Positions 7,066 to 15,247 of a DNA stretch of 33,903 bases are shown here, piece after piece. Source of the stretch: CAZKUN01 sp964555935 (GTDB lineage Bacteria; Armatimonadota; Zipacnadia; Zipacnadales; VGFC01); NCBI GenBank assembly GCA_964555935.1, contig CAZKUN010000080.1, positions 1 through 33,903 on the forward strand. Reading direction: 5' to 3'. Positions within the stretch are counted from its first letter, which is position 1. The number at the start of each line of letters is the position of its first letter. The position numbers were made by a program, and so were the translations under genes. Below the pieces are notes generated by a model. The model searched no databases. It was not told the origin of the DNA and saw only the letters and a list, made by a program, of their open reading frames with translations.

Positions 7066-9294
7066 ATGGTCCGTGTCTTGGTCTTCGCACTCGCGCTACT
7101 GGGCAGCAGCGCCGCCCTTCATGCAATGGAGCTGACTCGCGACGGCGCGAGCGACTATGTCATCGCCCTGCGCGCGGATCCGATTCCCTCGGAGCAGACC
7201 GCGGCCAGCGAGTTGCAGCGCTATCTCAAGCTGGTCACTGGTGCGGAGCTTGAGATCATCGAGGGAGACCCTCCCGCCGACAAGGTGATCCTGATCGGGG
7301 GCGAGCCCGAGGGCGTGGGGCCGGACGGCATCGTCATCAAGACCGACGGTAGCGTTCTCACCCTCGCCGGCGCCCGGCCGCGGGGCGCGCTCTACGCGGT
7401 TTACACCTTCCTCGAAGACTACGTCGGCGTGCGCTGGTGGAGTTCGACCGAAGAGACCGTTCCCGAGACGCCGACGCTGGAGATCCCCGAGATCGACCGC
7501 GTCTACACGCCGAAGCTCCGCGTGCGGGAGGCGTTCTACCGCGACGCGTTCGTCGGGGAGTTCGCGCCGAAGCTGAAGTGCAATGGCCATTTCGAGCGCA
7601 TCCCCGAGGAGTATGGCGGACATTACAGCATCATCGGATGGTGCCACACCTTCTATCAGTTCCTCCCGCCCGATGCCTACTTCGACGCTCACCCGGAGTG
7701 GTACTCAGAGATCAGCGGCGAGCGTCGGCATCAGGGAGGTCAGCTCTGCCTCACCAACGACGAGATGCGGGCTGAGATGACGAAGGTCGTGCTCGAGCGC
7801 ATGCGTCAGGACCCGACGGCGGGGATGATCTCGCTCAGCCAGAACGATTGGCACGGCCGGTGCCGGTGCGAGCCATGCAAGACGGTCGAAGAGACGGAAG
7901 GATCACCAGCCGGACTGCTGATTCAGTTCGTCAACGCGGTCGCCGAGGACGTCGAGAAGGAGTTCCCTGATTTCCTCATCGAGACGCTGGCATATCAGTA
8001 CACGCGCAAAGCGCCCAACTCGATCCAGCCGCGCGACAATGTCGTGATTCGGCTCTGCTCGATCGAGTGCAACTTCGCCGAGCCGCTCGAGACCGGGCCG
8101 ACGAACGAGGAGTTCAAGAGCGACATCGAGGCCTGGAGCAAGGTCGCGGGCAAGCTATACATCTGGGATTACGTGACTAACTTCGCGAACTTCATCCTCC
8201 CTCACCCAAACCACCGCGTCCTCGCGCCGAACTTGCGGTTCTTCGTCCGACACAACACCATCGGACTGTTCGAGCAAGGCGACGCAGGCTCATCGTGCAG
8301 CGACTTCCCCGAACTCCGCGCGTGGGTGCTTGGGCATCTCATGTGGGACCAAAGCCTGAACCCGGCGGAGCTGACGCAGGAGTTCATGCGCGGCTATTAC
8401 GGCGCGGCGGCGGACCCGCTGATGCAGTACATCGACCTGATCGACGACGCGGTTGAGGGGACCTACCTGCGCTGCTTCATGTCCGACACGAGCGCGTGGC
8501 TGGACGTGGCGACGGCGATCCGCGCGTCGGAGTTGTTCGACGAGGCAGCCGACGCGGTCGCGGGCGATGAGACCCTCAGCACTCGCGTCGATCGCGCGCG
8601 CATGCCGCTCGATCACGTCTGGCTCGCCCGCTGGCACAAGCTGAAGCGCGAGGCCAAAGGCGAGGGGCTGGCCTTCGCTGGCCCTGATGACCCTCGCGTC
8701 GCCGCCGAGGAGTTCATCGCGCGCGCTCAGACGCACAACGTCGGCAGCTACCGCGAGGGCCGCCCGTTCAGCGAATACGAGCCGATGCTCGTCGGTCGCT
8801 TTGGCGATCCGGCAGACCCGCCGACGGAGGCGGAGGGCCTCGGTGAGGACGACTGGGTCGATATCCAACAGGCCGAGTTCCGTTTCCACGGCATGGGCAA
8901 TTGGGTGACTGTTGTCGATGACGAGAGCGCCTCCGACGGCAAGGCCGCGCGCATGGGCGGCGAACACACGAACTGGGCCGTGCAACTCCCGATCACCAGA
9001 GACTTGGTTGGGATGGGTCGCGTCCACGTCTACGTGGTTGCGCGCTGCGACCCCAAGGGCGGCGAGGGGATGGCGTACCAGATCGGCATCCATGACAACG
9101 AGGCCAATGCCGGCGTCGTGCGGGTTGAGCAGAAGCTGGAGGACGCGACGCCCGACTACGTGACCTTCGATCTGGGCGTCCACGAGCTGTCGGACCGTTG
9201 GTACATCTGGGCGGCGCCTCCGGGCGACGCGGAGAAGATAGACGCTGTCTACATCGACCGGATCTTCGCTATCAAGGAGCCGGCGGAGGGATAG
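7066..9294 (+). CDS. secreted DUF4838 glycoside-hydrolase-like protein
   Basis: A 742-residue exported protein (signal peptide VLVFALALLGSSAALHA). Residues ~25-125 resemble the N-terminal domain shared by GH67 alpha-glucuronidases and GH20 enzymes (EQTAASELQRYLKLVTGAEL, VILIGG). The centre is a DUF4838 TIM-barrel-like domain with the family's cysteine motif HGRCRCEPCK, then EGSPAGLLIQFVN, TLAYQYTRKAP and WDYVTNFANFILPHPN. A C-terminal beta-sandwich of ~180 residues may bind carbohydrate. The frame is open from 6694, but ATG 7066 has GGAGG at 7056-7060 and begins the signal peptide. Substrate is unknown. Its 3' end carries the Shine-Dalgarno of the next gene. Confidence 0.83.
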   Translation: MVRVLVFALALLGSSAALHAMELTRDGASDYVIALRADPIPSEQTAASELQRYLKLVTGAELEIIEGDPPADKVILIGGEPEGVGPDGIVIKTDGSVLTLAGARPRGALYAVYTFLEDYVGVRWWSSTEETVPETPTLEIPEIDRVYTPKLRVREAFYRDAFVGEFAPKLKCNGHFERIPEEYGGHYSIIGWCHTFYQFLPPDAYFDAHPEWYSEISGERRHQGGQLCLTNDEMRAEMTKVVLERMRQDPTAGMISLSQNDWHGRCRCEPCKTVEETEGSPAGLLIQFVNAVAEDVEKEFPDFLIETLAYQYTRKAPNSIQPRDNVVIRLCSIECNFAEPLETGPTNEEFKSDIEAWSKVAGKLYIWDYVTNFANFILPHPNHRVLAPNLRFFVRHNTIGLFEQGDAGSSCSDFPELRAWVLGHLMWDQSLNPAELTQEFMRGYYGAAADPLMQYIDLIDDAVEGTYLRCFMSDTSAWLDVATAIRASELFDEAADAVAGDETLSTRVDRARMPLDHVWLARWHKLKREAKGEGLAFAGPDDPRVAAEEFIARAQTHNVGSYREGRPFSEYEPMLVGRFGDPADPPTEAEGLGEDDWVDIQQAEFRFHGMGNWVTVVDDESASDGKAARMGGEHTNWAVQLPITRDLVGMGRVHVYVVARCDPKGGEGMAYQIGIHDNEANAGVVRVEQKLEDATPDYVTFDLGVHELSDRWYIWAAPPGDAEKIDAVYIDRIFAIKEPAEG

Positions 9295-9299
9295 AGAGC

Positions 9300-10430
9300 A
9301 TGATGGCAATACAGGCGTTGCTCGGGATATTATCGACCGGTGCGGGGGCTCAAGGGCTTGCGCCGGTCATCGCCCCAGCGTCGACTTCCGTGACCGCATT
9401 TGTCGGCGTGACGGAGAGTCGGAGGCCGGGTCGGCCCGTCCAGGTGGGCAATTGGGCTGAGTTTGCCGAGAAGTTCGCCCTGGCCCCGGATGAGTCCCAG
9501 CTGGCGCAGGCCGTCGCGCTGTACTTCGAGAATGGCGGCACCGATCCGTGGATTGTTCTTGCATCAGGTCCGGCAAGGGTCGCCGACGCGCTGAGCCGGC
9601 TCGGCCAGTGCAACATCGTCTGCCTTCCGGGCATTGACGACGAGGACGCGCTGACGGCAGCAGTCGAGTTTTGCGGGGACCGCGGGGCGATGCTACTGGT
9701 GGACCCCCCGGCTGACTGCGACACGGCGGCTGAGGCGGGCGCGTGGCTGACCAATCACAGCGATCTCATCAGCCCGAATGTCGCCGCGTATGTCCCGTGG
9801 GTGGATGTCGCCGGGGTGGGCGCCGTTCCGCCGAGCGGGGCAGTGGCCGGGATCTTCGCCCGCACCGATGTGAGCCGCGGCGTGTGGAAAGCTCCCGCGG
9901 GGGTGGAAGCAGGTGTTCGTGGCGCGACCGGCCCGGTGACTTCGCCAAATGATGCCGAATGCCAGGGCCTGAATGGTCTCAACGTGAATGCCCTGCGGAC
10001 GATGCCCGGCCGCGGGCTGGTGGTCTGGGGCGCGCGGACGCTGTCGAGCAACTCGGAGTGGCGCTATGTTCCCGTGCGGCGGTTGGGCCTGTTTCTCGAG
10101 GAGAGCATCTCCGAGGGCACGCACTGGGTGGTGTTCGAGCCGAACGACGAGCCGCTTTGGGCGAAGATCCGGACGAGCGTTGGTAACTTCATGATGGACC
10201 TGTGGCGACAGGGCGCCCTCCAGGGAGCCAAGCCCGAGGAAGCGTTCTTCGTGAAGTGCGACCGCGAGACCACCACTGCGGCGGATATCGACGATGGCGT
10301 CTGCAATGTCCTGATCGGCTTCGCTCCGCTGAAGCCGGCGGAGTTCACCATCATCCGCGTCCAGAAACGAATCCTGCAGCCAAGCATCGTGTTGCCTCGG
10401 ACAAAGCGCCTGCGACCCCGCGGGCGCTAG
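9300..10430 (+). CDS. solitary contractile phage-tail-sheath protein
   Basis: A 376-residue protein with the full core of the contractile tail sheath family: STSVTAFVGVTESRRPG, YFENGGTDPWIV, the middle domain ending VPPSGAVAGIFARTDVSRGV, and a textbook C-terminal domain (GLVVWGARTLSS, YVPVRRLGLFLEESI, VVFEPNDEPLWAKIR, EEAFFVKCDRET, PLKPAEFTIIRVQKR). The usual N-terminal arm with a TPGVYVEE-like motif, which links subunits, is absent and is not found upstream in frame. The C-terminus ends in a basic tail (PRTKRLRPRGR). ATG 9300 (or 9303) follows the DUF4838 stop by 5 nt, with GGAGGG at 9285-9290. No tube, baseplate, spike or ATPase gene is present in the window, so it is an orphan here. Confidence 0.88.
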   Translation: MMAIQALLGILSTGAGAQGLAPVIAPASTSVTAFVGVTESRRPGRPVQVGNWAEFAEKFALAPDESQLAQAVALYFENGGTDPWIVLASGPARVADALSRLGQCNIVCLPGIDDEDALTAAVEFCGDRGAMLLVDPPADCDTAAEAGAWLTNHSDLISPNVAAYVPWVDVAGVGAVPPSGAVAGIFARTDVSRGVWKAPAGVEAGVRGATGPVTSPNDAECQGLNGLNVNALRTMPGRGLVVWGARTLSSNSEWRYVPVRRLGLFLEESISEGTHWVVFEPNDEPLWAKIRTSVGNFMMDLWRQGALQGAKPEEAFFVKCDRETTTAADIDDGVCNVLIGFAPLKPAEFTIIRVQKRILQPSIVLPRTKRLRPRGR

Positions 10431-10448
10431 AAGTGGTTCCAGACACCC

Positions 10449-10473
10449 CGTAGGTCGGATCTCCAGATCCGAC
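10449..10473 (+). repeat. REP-like palindrome with GTAG foot
   Basis: GTAG at 10450-10453 is followed at once by a perfect 9-bp inverted repeat, GTCGGATCT (10454-10462) and AGATCCGAC (10465-10473), with a 2-nt centre. A GTAG foot before a hairpin is a feature of bacterial REP sequences tied to RAYT transposases. It lies between two convergent genes, with no T-tract. Confidence 0.65.
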
Positions 10474-10488
10474 GCCGTTGACTGGACC

Positions 10489-10506
10489 GCCGGCATCCCT
10501 GCCGGC
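10489..10506. repeat. perfect hairpin GCCGGCA/TGCCGGC
   Basis: A 7-bp inverted repeat (10489-10495 and 10500-10506) around TCCC. It is the second of three consecutive hairpins in the 154-bp gap between the tail-sheath and SGNH-hydrolase genes. No run of T follows, so it is more likely a repeat element than an intrinsic terminator. Confidence 0.55.
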
Positions 10507-10511
10507 ACCGT

Positions 10512-10548
10512 CGTAGGTCGGATCTCCGGGGAAACTCCGCGAGTTTCC
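10512..10548 (+). repeat. second, partial copy of the REP-like element plus a hairpin
   Basis: Bases 10512-10527 repeat 10449-10464 exactly (CGTAGGTCGGATCTCC) but then diverge, losing the 3' arm. A different perfect 8-bp hairpin follows: GGAAACTC (10530-10537), CGC loop, GAGTTTCC (10541-10548). This looks like a degraded repeat cluster. Confidence 0.6.
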
Positions 10549-10584
10549 GCGACGGGCCCAGTTTGTGGGGTTCTGAAACCAGCT

Positions 10585-12513
10585 CTAGTTCGCGACGAAG
10601 TGGGCGATCCTCACGGCGTGGCCCTTGCTGCGCTCGTTCTTCGATTCCGACATCCGCATGAGAAGCTCATGCTCGCCCGGCTCGAGGTCGGCCGCGAGCA
10701 CCTGCACCCAATTGAGATGCAGACCACCGCTCCACGCCGTGAACAGATCGCGCGACTCAATCGGCGCGCCATCGATGCTGTGCTCGACGATGCCCGCGTC
10801 CGGCCCGGCGGCGAGGTAGAAGCCCACCGCCGTCCCCTCGAACCTCAGCCTCAGCCATTTGCCGGGCTCCTCGCAGATCAGCATCAGGACGTCGTTGATG
10901 CGGGAGGGCACGCCGTCAGTCGTCCGCCACTTGGGGTCGATGTGCCAGGGAGATTCCGTCCGAGCTTCGCTCACGTCGATCAGCCGACCACGGAAGTAGC
11001 TCTTCTCGTCGAGCGGAGCGGGCAGCGCGTAAGCAACGGTCTCCGCGGCGGCCCCCCCGGCCCACGCCGCGTCCAGCATCCGGGCGATGGAGTCGGCGTA
11101 GATCTGGTGGCCGAAAGGCGATGGGTGGAGGTCTTTGAAATCGTCCGCCCAGGTGAACTCGCCCGCGTGGATGCGCTCGGTGACTTCCTTCGCGAGGTCG
11201 ATGGATGGCAGCGCGTAGTGCTCCGCGACGCGCTCGTGACTGGCGATAACCTCGGGCGTCTTCCCGGCGTTGATCTCGGCAATCTTGCCTGGGTCGACGA
11301 AGTGCAGCAATATGACATCCAGGCGTGGGTTGGCTATCCGCGCGTGGCGGACGATGCCCTCCATGCCTCTCAGTTGTTCGACCGCGGTCCGGCCGTTGCC
11401 GGGATCGTTGACAGCGGCCTCCTCGAAGAGAAGATCGATCTTCCCGCGTGAGAGCACGTCGCGTTCGATCCGGAACGCGCCCGGCGTCGATCCGAACGAC
11501 GGAATGCCGGCGTTGATGAACTCAAACTCCGTCTCCGGGAAGCGTTGTCTCAGGTCATCGCAGACATGGTCGCGCCACGCGCCGCCATACGTGATCGAGC
11601 CGCCCAAGAACGCGACGCGACCCTTCTTCTCTCGCTCGAACACGGCGCGGCAATTCTCCAGACCGCCCCTCAGCGCGTAGTAGTCATAGCCGTATGGCGT
11701 CCGGGCCGCGGGTAGCAGGGCGTCTGTCATGCCTACGCTCGCCAGCACGAAGTTGACGATGCGTGTCGGGTCCGCAAGGCTGTGAGGATGGTGCTCGTTG
11801 TGGGGCTTGGCGATGACGGTGATCTCGCCGCCTAGTTCGCGATAGCGCGTCTCCACGACGCGGGTGTTCTCGCCCAGTGGGACGCTCGAATCCGTTTCGC
11901 CGCAGACGCTGAGGATCGGGATCTTCGCCTCAGCGATCGGCTGGAGGTGATCGATGGGGTTCTCGGCAAAGCCGGCGGCCGTCTCCTCCGTCAGCCCGTA
12001 GACCGTCTTGCACCGCTCCCAATCATCCGGCGAGCCGTTACCCTTGCCCTTGCCGCCGGGCCAGCTCCGGATGTCACAGACCGGCGCGTCGACGTAGATC
12101 GCGGCGACCTTGTCCGGATTGCGCGCCGGCCAGTTGAACGCGGAGAGCCCGCCTCGGCTGAAGCCCTCGAGCACAACCGCCTCGGCGAGGCCATACTCCG
12201 CCCTCACGCGCGCGTAGAAGGCATCCATGTGCGCCATCGCCTGCAGGCCACCGTAGAGGTCCGGCATGTCGGTGAAAGCGACGTGGAAGCCCTTGCCCAG
12301 CAGCGCGATATCGGCCTGGGGCTCATGCCCGAAGAACCGCATGCGCCAGATCCAGGGCTTGCCCTCCGCCGGAGTCTTGGGGAGCACGACCAGGCTCGCG
12401 CGTCCCCCCAGCTCGAAGTCCACACGTTCGTAGCCGTTCCACTCCTGCACGTCACCGGCGGAAACGCTCGCCACCATAGCTAGACAGACCATCCCTGTGA
12501 GGTATCGAACCAT
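10585..12513 (-). CDS. exported two-domain alpha/beta-hydrolase plus SGNH-hydrolase fusion
   Basis: A 642-residue protein with signal peptide (YLTGMVCLAMVASVSAG). Residues ~20-260 form an alpha/beta-hydrolase: nucleophile elbow GFSRGG (Ser119), CGETDSSVP as acid region and HNEHHPHS as His region. Residues ~295-480 form an SGNH/GDSL hydrolase: FLGGSITYGG (Ser306), INAGIPSFG, AAVNDPGNG and the C-terminal DLHPSPFGH. A beta-sandwich tail of ~150 residues follows. Both catalytic sets look intact, so it could remove two kinds of ester, for example from a decorated polysaccharide. ATG 12513 is two nt after the preceding stop, so translation is probably coupled; the frame's extension to 12543 overlaps that gene. 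Confidence 0.82.
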   Translation of the reverse strand: MVRYLTGMVCLAMVASVSAGDVQEWNGYERVDFELGGRASLVVLPKTPAEGKPWIWRMRFFGHEPQADIALLGKGFHVAFTDMPDLYGGLQAMAHMDAFYARVRAEYGLAEAVVLEGFSRGGLSAFNWPARNPDKVAAIYVDAPVCDIRSWPGGKGKGNGSPDDWERCKTVYGLTEETAAGFAENPIDHLQPIAEAKIPILSVCGETDSSVPLGENTRVVETRYRELGGEITVIAKPHNEHHPHSLADPTRIVNFVLASVGMTDALLPAARTPYGYDYYALRGGLENCRAVFEREKKGRVAFLGGSITYGGAWRDHVCDDLRQRFPETEFEFINAGIPSFGSTPGAFRIERDVLSRGKIDLLFEEAAVNDPGNGRTAVEQLRGMEGIVRHARIANPRLDVILLHFVDPGKIAEINAGKTPEVIASHERVAEHYALPSIDLAKEVTERIHAGEFTWADDFKDLHPSPFGHQIYADSIARMLDAAWAGGAAAETVAYALPAPLDEKSYFRGRLIDVSEARTESPWHIDPKWRTTDGVPSRINDVLMLICEEPGKWLRLRFEGTAVGFYLAAGPDAGIVEHSIDGAPIESRDLFTAWSGGLHLNWVQVLAADLEPGEHELLMRMSESKNERSKGHAVRIAHFVAN

Positions 12514-12515
12514 GC

Positions 12516-14297
12516 CTACACCGTCGCTCCGGGCGATATCCATATCGGGCTTGACCAGGCCATCTCGCCATCGGCCAGCGTCAGCCGCACGTAGTAGAAC
12601 GCCGTCTTGTCCGGGTTGAACGCGCTGTCGGGCCAGGCGAACTCCGCCTGCATTGCGTGACGCGTGCTGGCGAAGTCAGCCGCGATGGCGCCGGACTTGA
12701 TGACCTGCACGCGCTCGATGATCCACGGCGCCGAGACCGTCGCGCTGACGACGGGCGGCCCGTCCAGATCGCCCGCCTTGATGGTGCTCCCCATCGGATG
12801 GCCATTCAGCGTCACGCTCATCGCGATATGCGGACCCGTGGTTGCGTAGCACCGCCGCTCGTACATGGCGTCGAACACGGCCTCCCGCGTCAGCTCAGGC
12901 GCCAGGACGCCAATCCGGCCCGAACCGAGCGGGTGGTAGAGGTGGTGGTGCTTGACATCGGGGCTTTGGTTGTTGCCCGGATGGCCGTCGTGCCCGTCGC
13001 TGGAGGCCATTAGCCCGAGCACGTAGCCCTTCAGCAGCGCGTCGCGAACGGAGAGATGCTCGAAGCGGTCGCTTCCGTACCCACGCATCGGGTTCAGCGG
13101 CACCTCGTGGTTGCCCCACGATGAGTAGACCTCGACCAATCGATCGTACTTGCGGCTGTAGTAATCCCAAGTCAGCGGGTGCGATGAGGCGGGTGGGTGG
13201 TGCGGGATCGTCATCGCCCGCTGCCCGGACTTGTCGAGGAACTCCCAGAGGTCATCCGGCGTCGGCGCGGTCTTCGACCAGTAATCCGCCTCGCTCCGGC
13301 ACGCGAGCATGGGACCGTCATCGCCTCGGTAGTAGACATTGCGATGGCCGTAGAGGCTGGAGGTGAACTCGTACGCCTGCAGGACGCAGAACTCGCCGGG
13401 CTCGTAGTACTGGTTGGCCGCGTCAACGCGCGCGCGCCACATGTCCGGCTCGCCCATGTGGAGATCGTGGTCGGTGAGCGCGTAGATATCGAGGTTTGAC
13501 ACATCGCGCGCGTAGGTGTAGTTCTCGTCCAGCGACCCCATCCCACAGCCGCCATTCGGCCAGCCGCTGTGGGTGTGAATGTCGCCGAAGAAGACGAAGC
13601 TATCGCCGATCTTCGGACGCGCCCCATCGCCGCAGACCTCCGCCAGGCCGGGGAAGAGGTTGGTCCTCGCGATGCACTGGGCGCCATCGATCTTGAAGTA
13701 GCGCTGGGACGCCACGGAGTTCTTCGGCGTGACGGTAATCGTGACGGGCTGTCCGGGCTCGATTCTGGACCGGGGAACGCGCAAGAACCCGAGCCCGAAG
13801 GCGGCAAATGACTCTTGCGTTATCACGTCATCGAGGTATAGTAAGTGCCCGGGGGCCGCCGCTTCCACCCGTCTCGGATGGAACACGAAATGGGCGTCAT
13901 CCCCTCGCCAGTGATCCAGGTATTTGGTGACGCGAAACGACAGCTCTTTCTGACCATTGATCGACAGGTCAAACTGACCGGACGGCTGAGGCAGAGGAGA
14001 GCCGTTGCCGAGCGCCATCGAGAAGACGAAGACAACGTCCTCCGTCCCGGATTCAGCGGGAGCAGGCGCGGTTCGCCACGTCAGGGATGTCCCGTCAGTC
14101 TCCTGGCTGACGTACCACGCGGAGCCGCGGCCGAATTCCATGAACGAGGCGATGCGGCCGGAATTCTCGATGCCGCCGGCGCACTCGACGACTTCGCTGA
14201 AGCCCTCGCAGAGCACGATGCCGTGCTGATCGAGGGCGCGCGCGGCTGTCTCGGCGGGATTGCAGCGACGACTGCCTTCACAGGCGAATGGCTCCAA
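12516..14297 (-). CDS. CehA/McbA-family PHP-type metallohydrolase
   Basis: A 593-residue protein. The N-terminal ~200 residues are beta-rich. The PHP-like metal site follows: FGDIHTHSGW (His241, His243), YALTDHDLHMG, a glutamate in QAYEFTSS with GHRNVYY, IPHHPPASS and LMASSDGHDGHPG. CehA/McbA relatives hydrolyse phosphoesters or carbaryl-type esters; the natural substrate here is unknown. The C-terminal part (residues ~500-593) is another beta domain. The start codon is TTG, supported by GGAGGT eight nt upstream. No signal peptide is evident. It is the first gene of a two-gene operon with the hydrolase fusion, and divergent from creatininase. Confidence 0.82.
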   Translation of the reverse strand: MEPFACEGSRRCNPAETAARALDQHGIVLCEGFSEVVECAGGIENSGRIASFMEFGRGSAWYVSQETDGTSLTWRTAPAPAESGTEDVVFVFSMALGNGSPLPQPSGQFDLSINGQKELSFRVTKYLDHWRGDDAHFVFHPRRVEAAAPGHLLYLDDVITQESFAAFGLGFLRVPRSRIEPGQPVTITVTPKNSVASQRYFKIDGAQCIARTNLFPGLAEVCGDGARPKIGDSFVFFGDIHTHSGWPNGGCGMGSLDENYTYARDVSNLDIYALTDHDLHMGEPDMWRARVDAANQYYEPGEFCVLQAYEFTSSLYGHRNVYYRGDDGPMLACRSEADYWSKTAPTPDDLWEFLDKSGQRAMTIPHHPPASSHPLTWDYYSRKYDRLVEVYSSWGNHEVPLNPMRGYGSDRFEHLSVRDALLKGYVLGLMASSDGHDGHPGNNQSPDVKHHHLYHPLGSGRIGVLAPELTREAVFDAMYERRCYATTGPHIAMSVTLNGHPMGSTIKAGDLDGPPVVSATVSAPWIIERVQVIKSGAIAADFASTRHAMQAEFAWPDSAFNPDKTAFYYVRLTLADGEMAWSSPIWISPGATV

Positions 14298-14398
14298 GGG
14301 TAAGCACCTCCGTGGGGTCTAGCTCGGTCGAGTCGTTCGCGTTAGCGGGCGTGTGGCCCTTTCGTACCAGCAACGGTTTTGCCAGGGGGACATCTTCG

Positions 14399-15163
14399 AT
14401 GGGAAACTACAAGCTCAACGATGTTACGCTTGGGCAGGTAAAGGACCTCAACTACGAGGTCGCGGTATTGCCGATCGGCGCGACGGAGGCGCATGGTTAC
14501 CACCTTCCGTATGGCACCGATACCATCCAGGCCGATGCCGTCGCCGAGCGGGCGTGCGAGCTGGCGGATTCACGCGGGGCGAAGGTGTTGCTTCTTCCTG
14601 CGATGCCATATGGGATCAACGAGAACACGCTCGGTTTCCCGTGGACGATGAGCGTCACCCCGTCGACGCTGTTCACCTTCGTCTCCGACATCGTCAGTTC
14701 GTGCGAGGAGCACGGGATCCCGAAGTTCGTGCTGTTGAACGGCCATGGCGGCAATGAGTTCAAACCACTGCTTCGCGAGCTTCACCGCCAGACGGCGGTC
14801 CACATGTTCCTCGTCGACTGGTGGACCGCAGCCTCGGACGCTCACGCGGAGATATTCGAGGCCGGCGGCGAGCACGCCAATGAGATGGAGACCTCGCTGC
14901 TCATGGCCATCCGCCCCGACCTCGTTGACACCGGCAGCATGGGCACGGGCGCCGCGAACCCGTCGCGAATCACAGCCATGACCGAGGGCTGGGCGTGGAT
15001 CTCTCGCCCGTGGCATCTGCTGACCGAAGACAGCGGCATTGGTGATCCATCCACCTCGACTCCTGAGAAGGGCGAGCGCTTCCTCGAGGCCTCTGCGGAG
15101 AAGCTGTCCGGGCTGCTCGTTGAGCTGTCCGAAACGGAAGTGGATGAGACATTTCCCTACTAG
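14399..15163 (+). CDS. creatininase-family amidohydrolase
   Basis: A 254-residue cytoplasmic metal-dependent amidohydrolase of the creatininase family. Members include creatinine amidohydrolase, MftE peptidase and FAPy deformylase. Metal-ligand motifs are complete: GATEAHGYHLPYGTD (Glu30, His32, Asp41), LLNGHGGN (His116) and GGEHANEMETS (Glu162). The family is too broad to name the substrate. The frame extends to 14288, but ATG 14399 has an AGGGGGA Shine-Dalgarno at the right distance and starts where homology starts. It is followed on the same strand by the acyltransferase gene 84 bp later, which has its own candidate promoter. Confidence 0.87.
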   Translation: MGNYKLNDVTLGQVKDLNYEVAVLPIGATEAHGYHLPYGTDTIQADAVAERACELADSRGAKVLLLPAMPYGINENTLGFPWTMSVTPSTLFTFVSDIVSSCEEHGIPKFVLLNGHGGNEFKPLLRELHRQTAVHMFLVDWWTAASDAHAEIFEAGGEHANEMETSLLMAIRPDLVDTGSMGTGAANPSRITAMTEGWAWISRPWHLLTEDSGIGDPSTSTPEKGERFLEASAEKLSGLLVELSETEVDETFPY

Positions 15164-15208
15164 ACCGCCCGACGCCCTCGCCCCGCGCAAGGAACACGCG
15201 CGGCGGCG

Positions 15209-15215
15209 GTAGAAT
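15209..15215 (+). promoter_or_regulatory. candidate -10 element (GTAGAAT)
   Basis: GTAGAAT lies 32 nt before the TTG start of the acyltransferase gene, in a GC-rich gap where an AT-rich hexamer stands out. The identical heptamer precedes the genes at 17222 and 25130. No consensus -35 is seen. Confidence 0.45.
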
Positions 15216-15247
15216 AATGCCTTGATCCAATATCAGGAGGCACGCCG

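Noticed and set aside
8290..9309. Minus-strand open frame of 339 codons opposite DUF4838
   Set aside because: No motif, signal or ribosome site; the opposite strand has clear DUF4838 homology.
9300..10430. Prophage or extracellular contractile injection cluster
   Set aside because: Only the sheath gene is present; no tube, baseplate, capsid or lysis gene is nearby.
10449..10548. Hairpins between convergent genes as intrinsic terminators
   Set aside because: None is followed by a T-run on either strand; the duplicated GTAG-footed arms fit REP-like repeats better.
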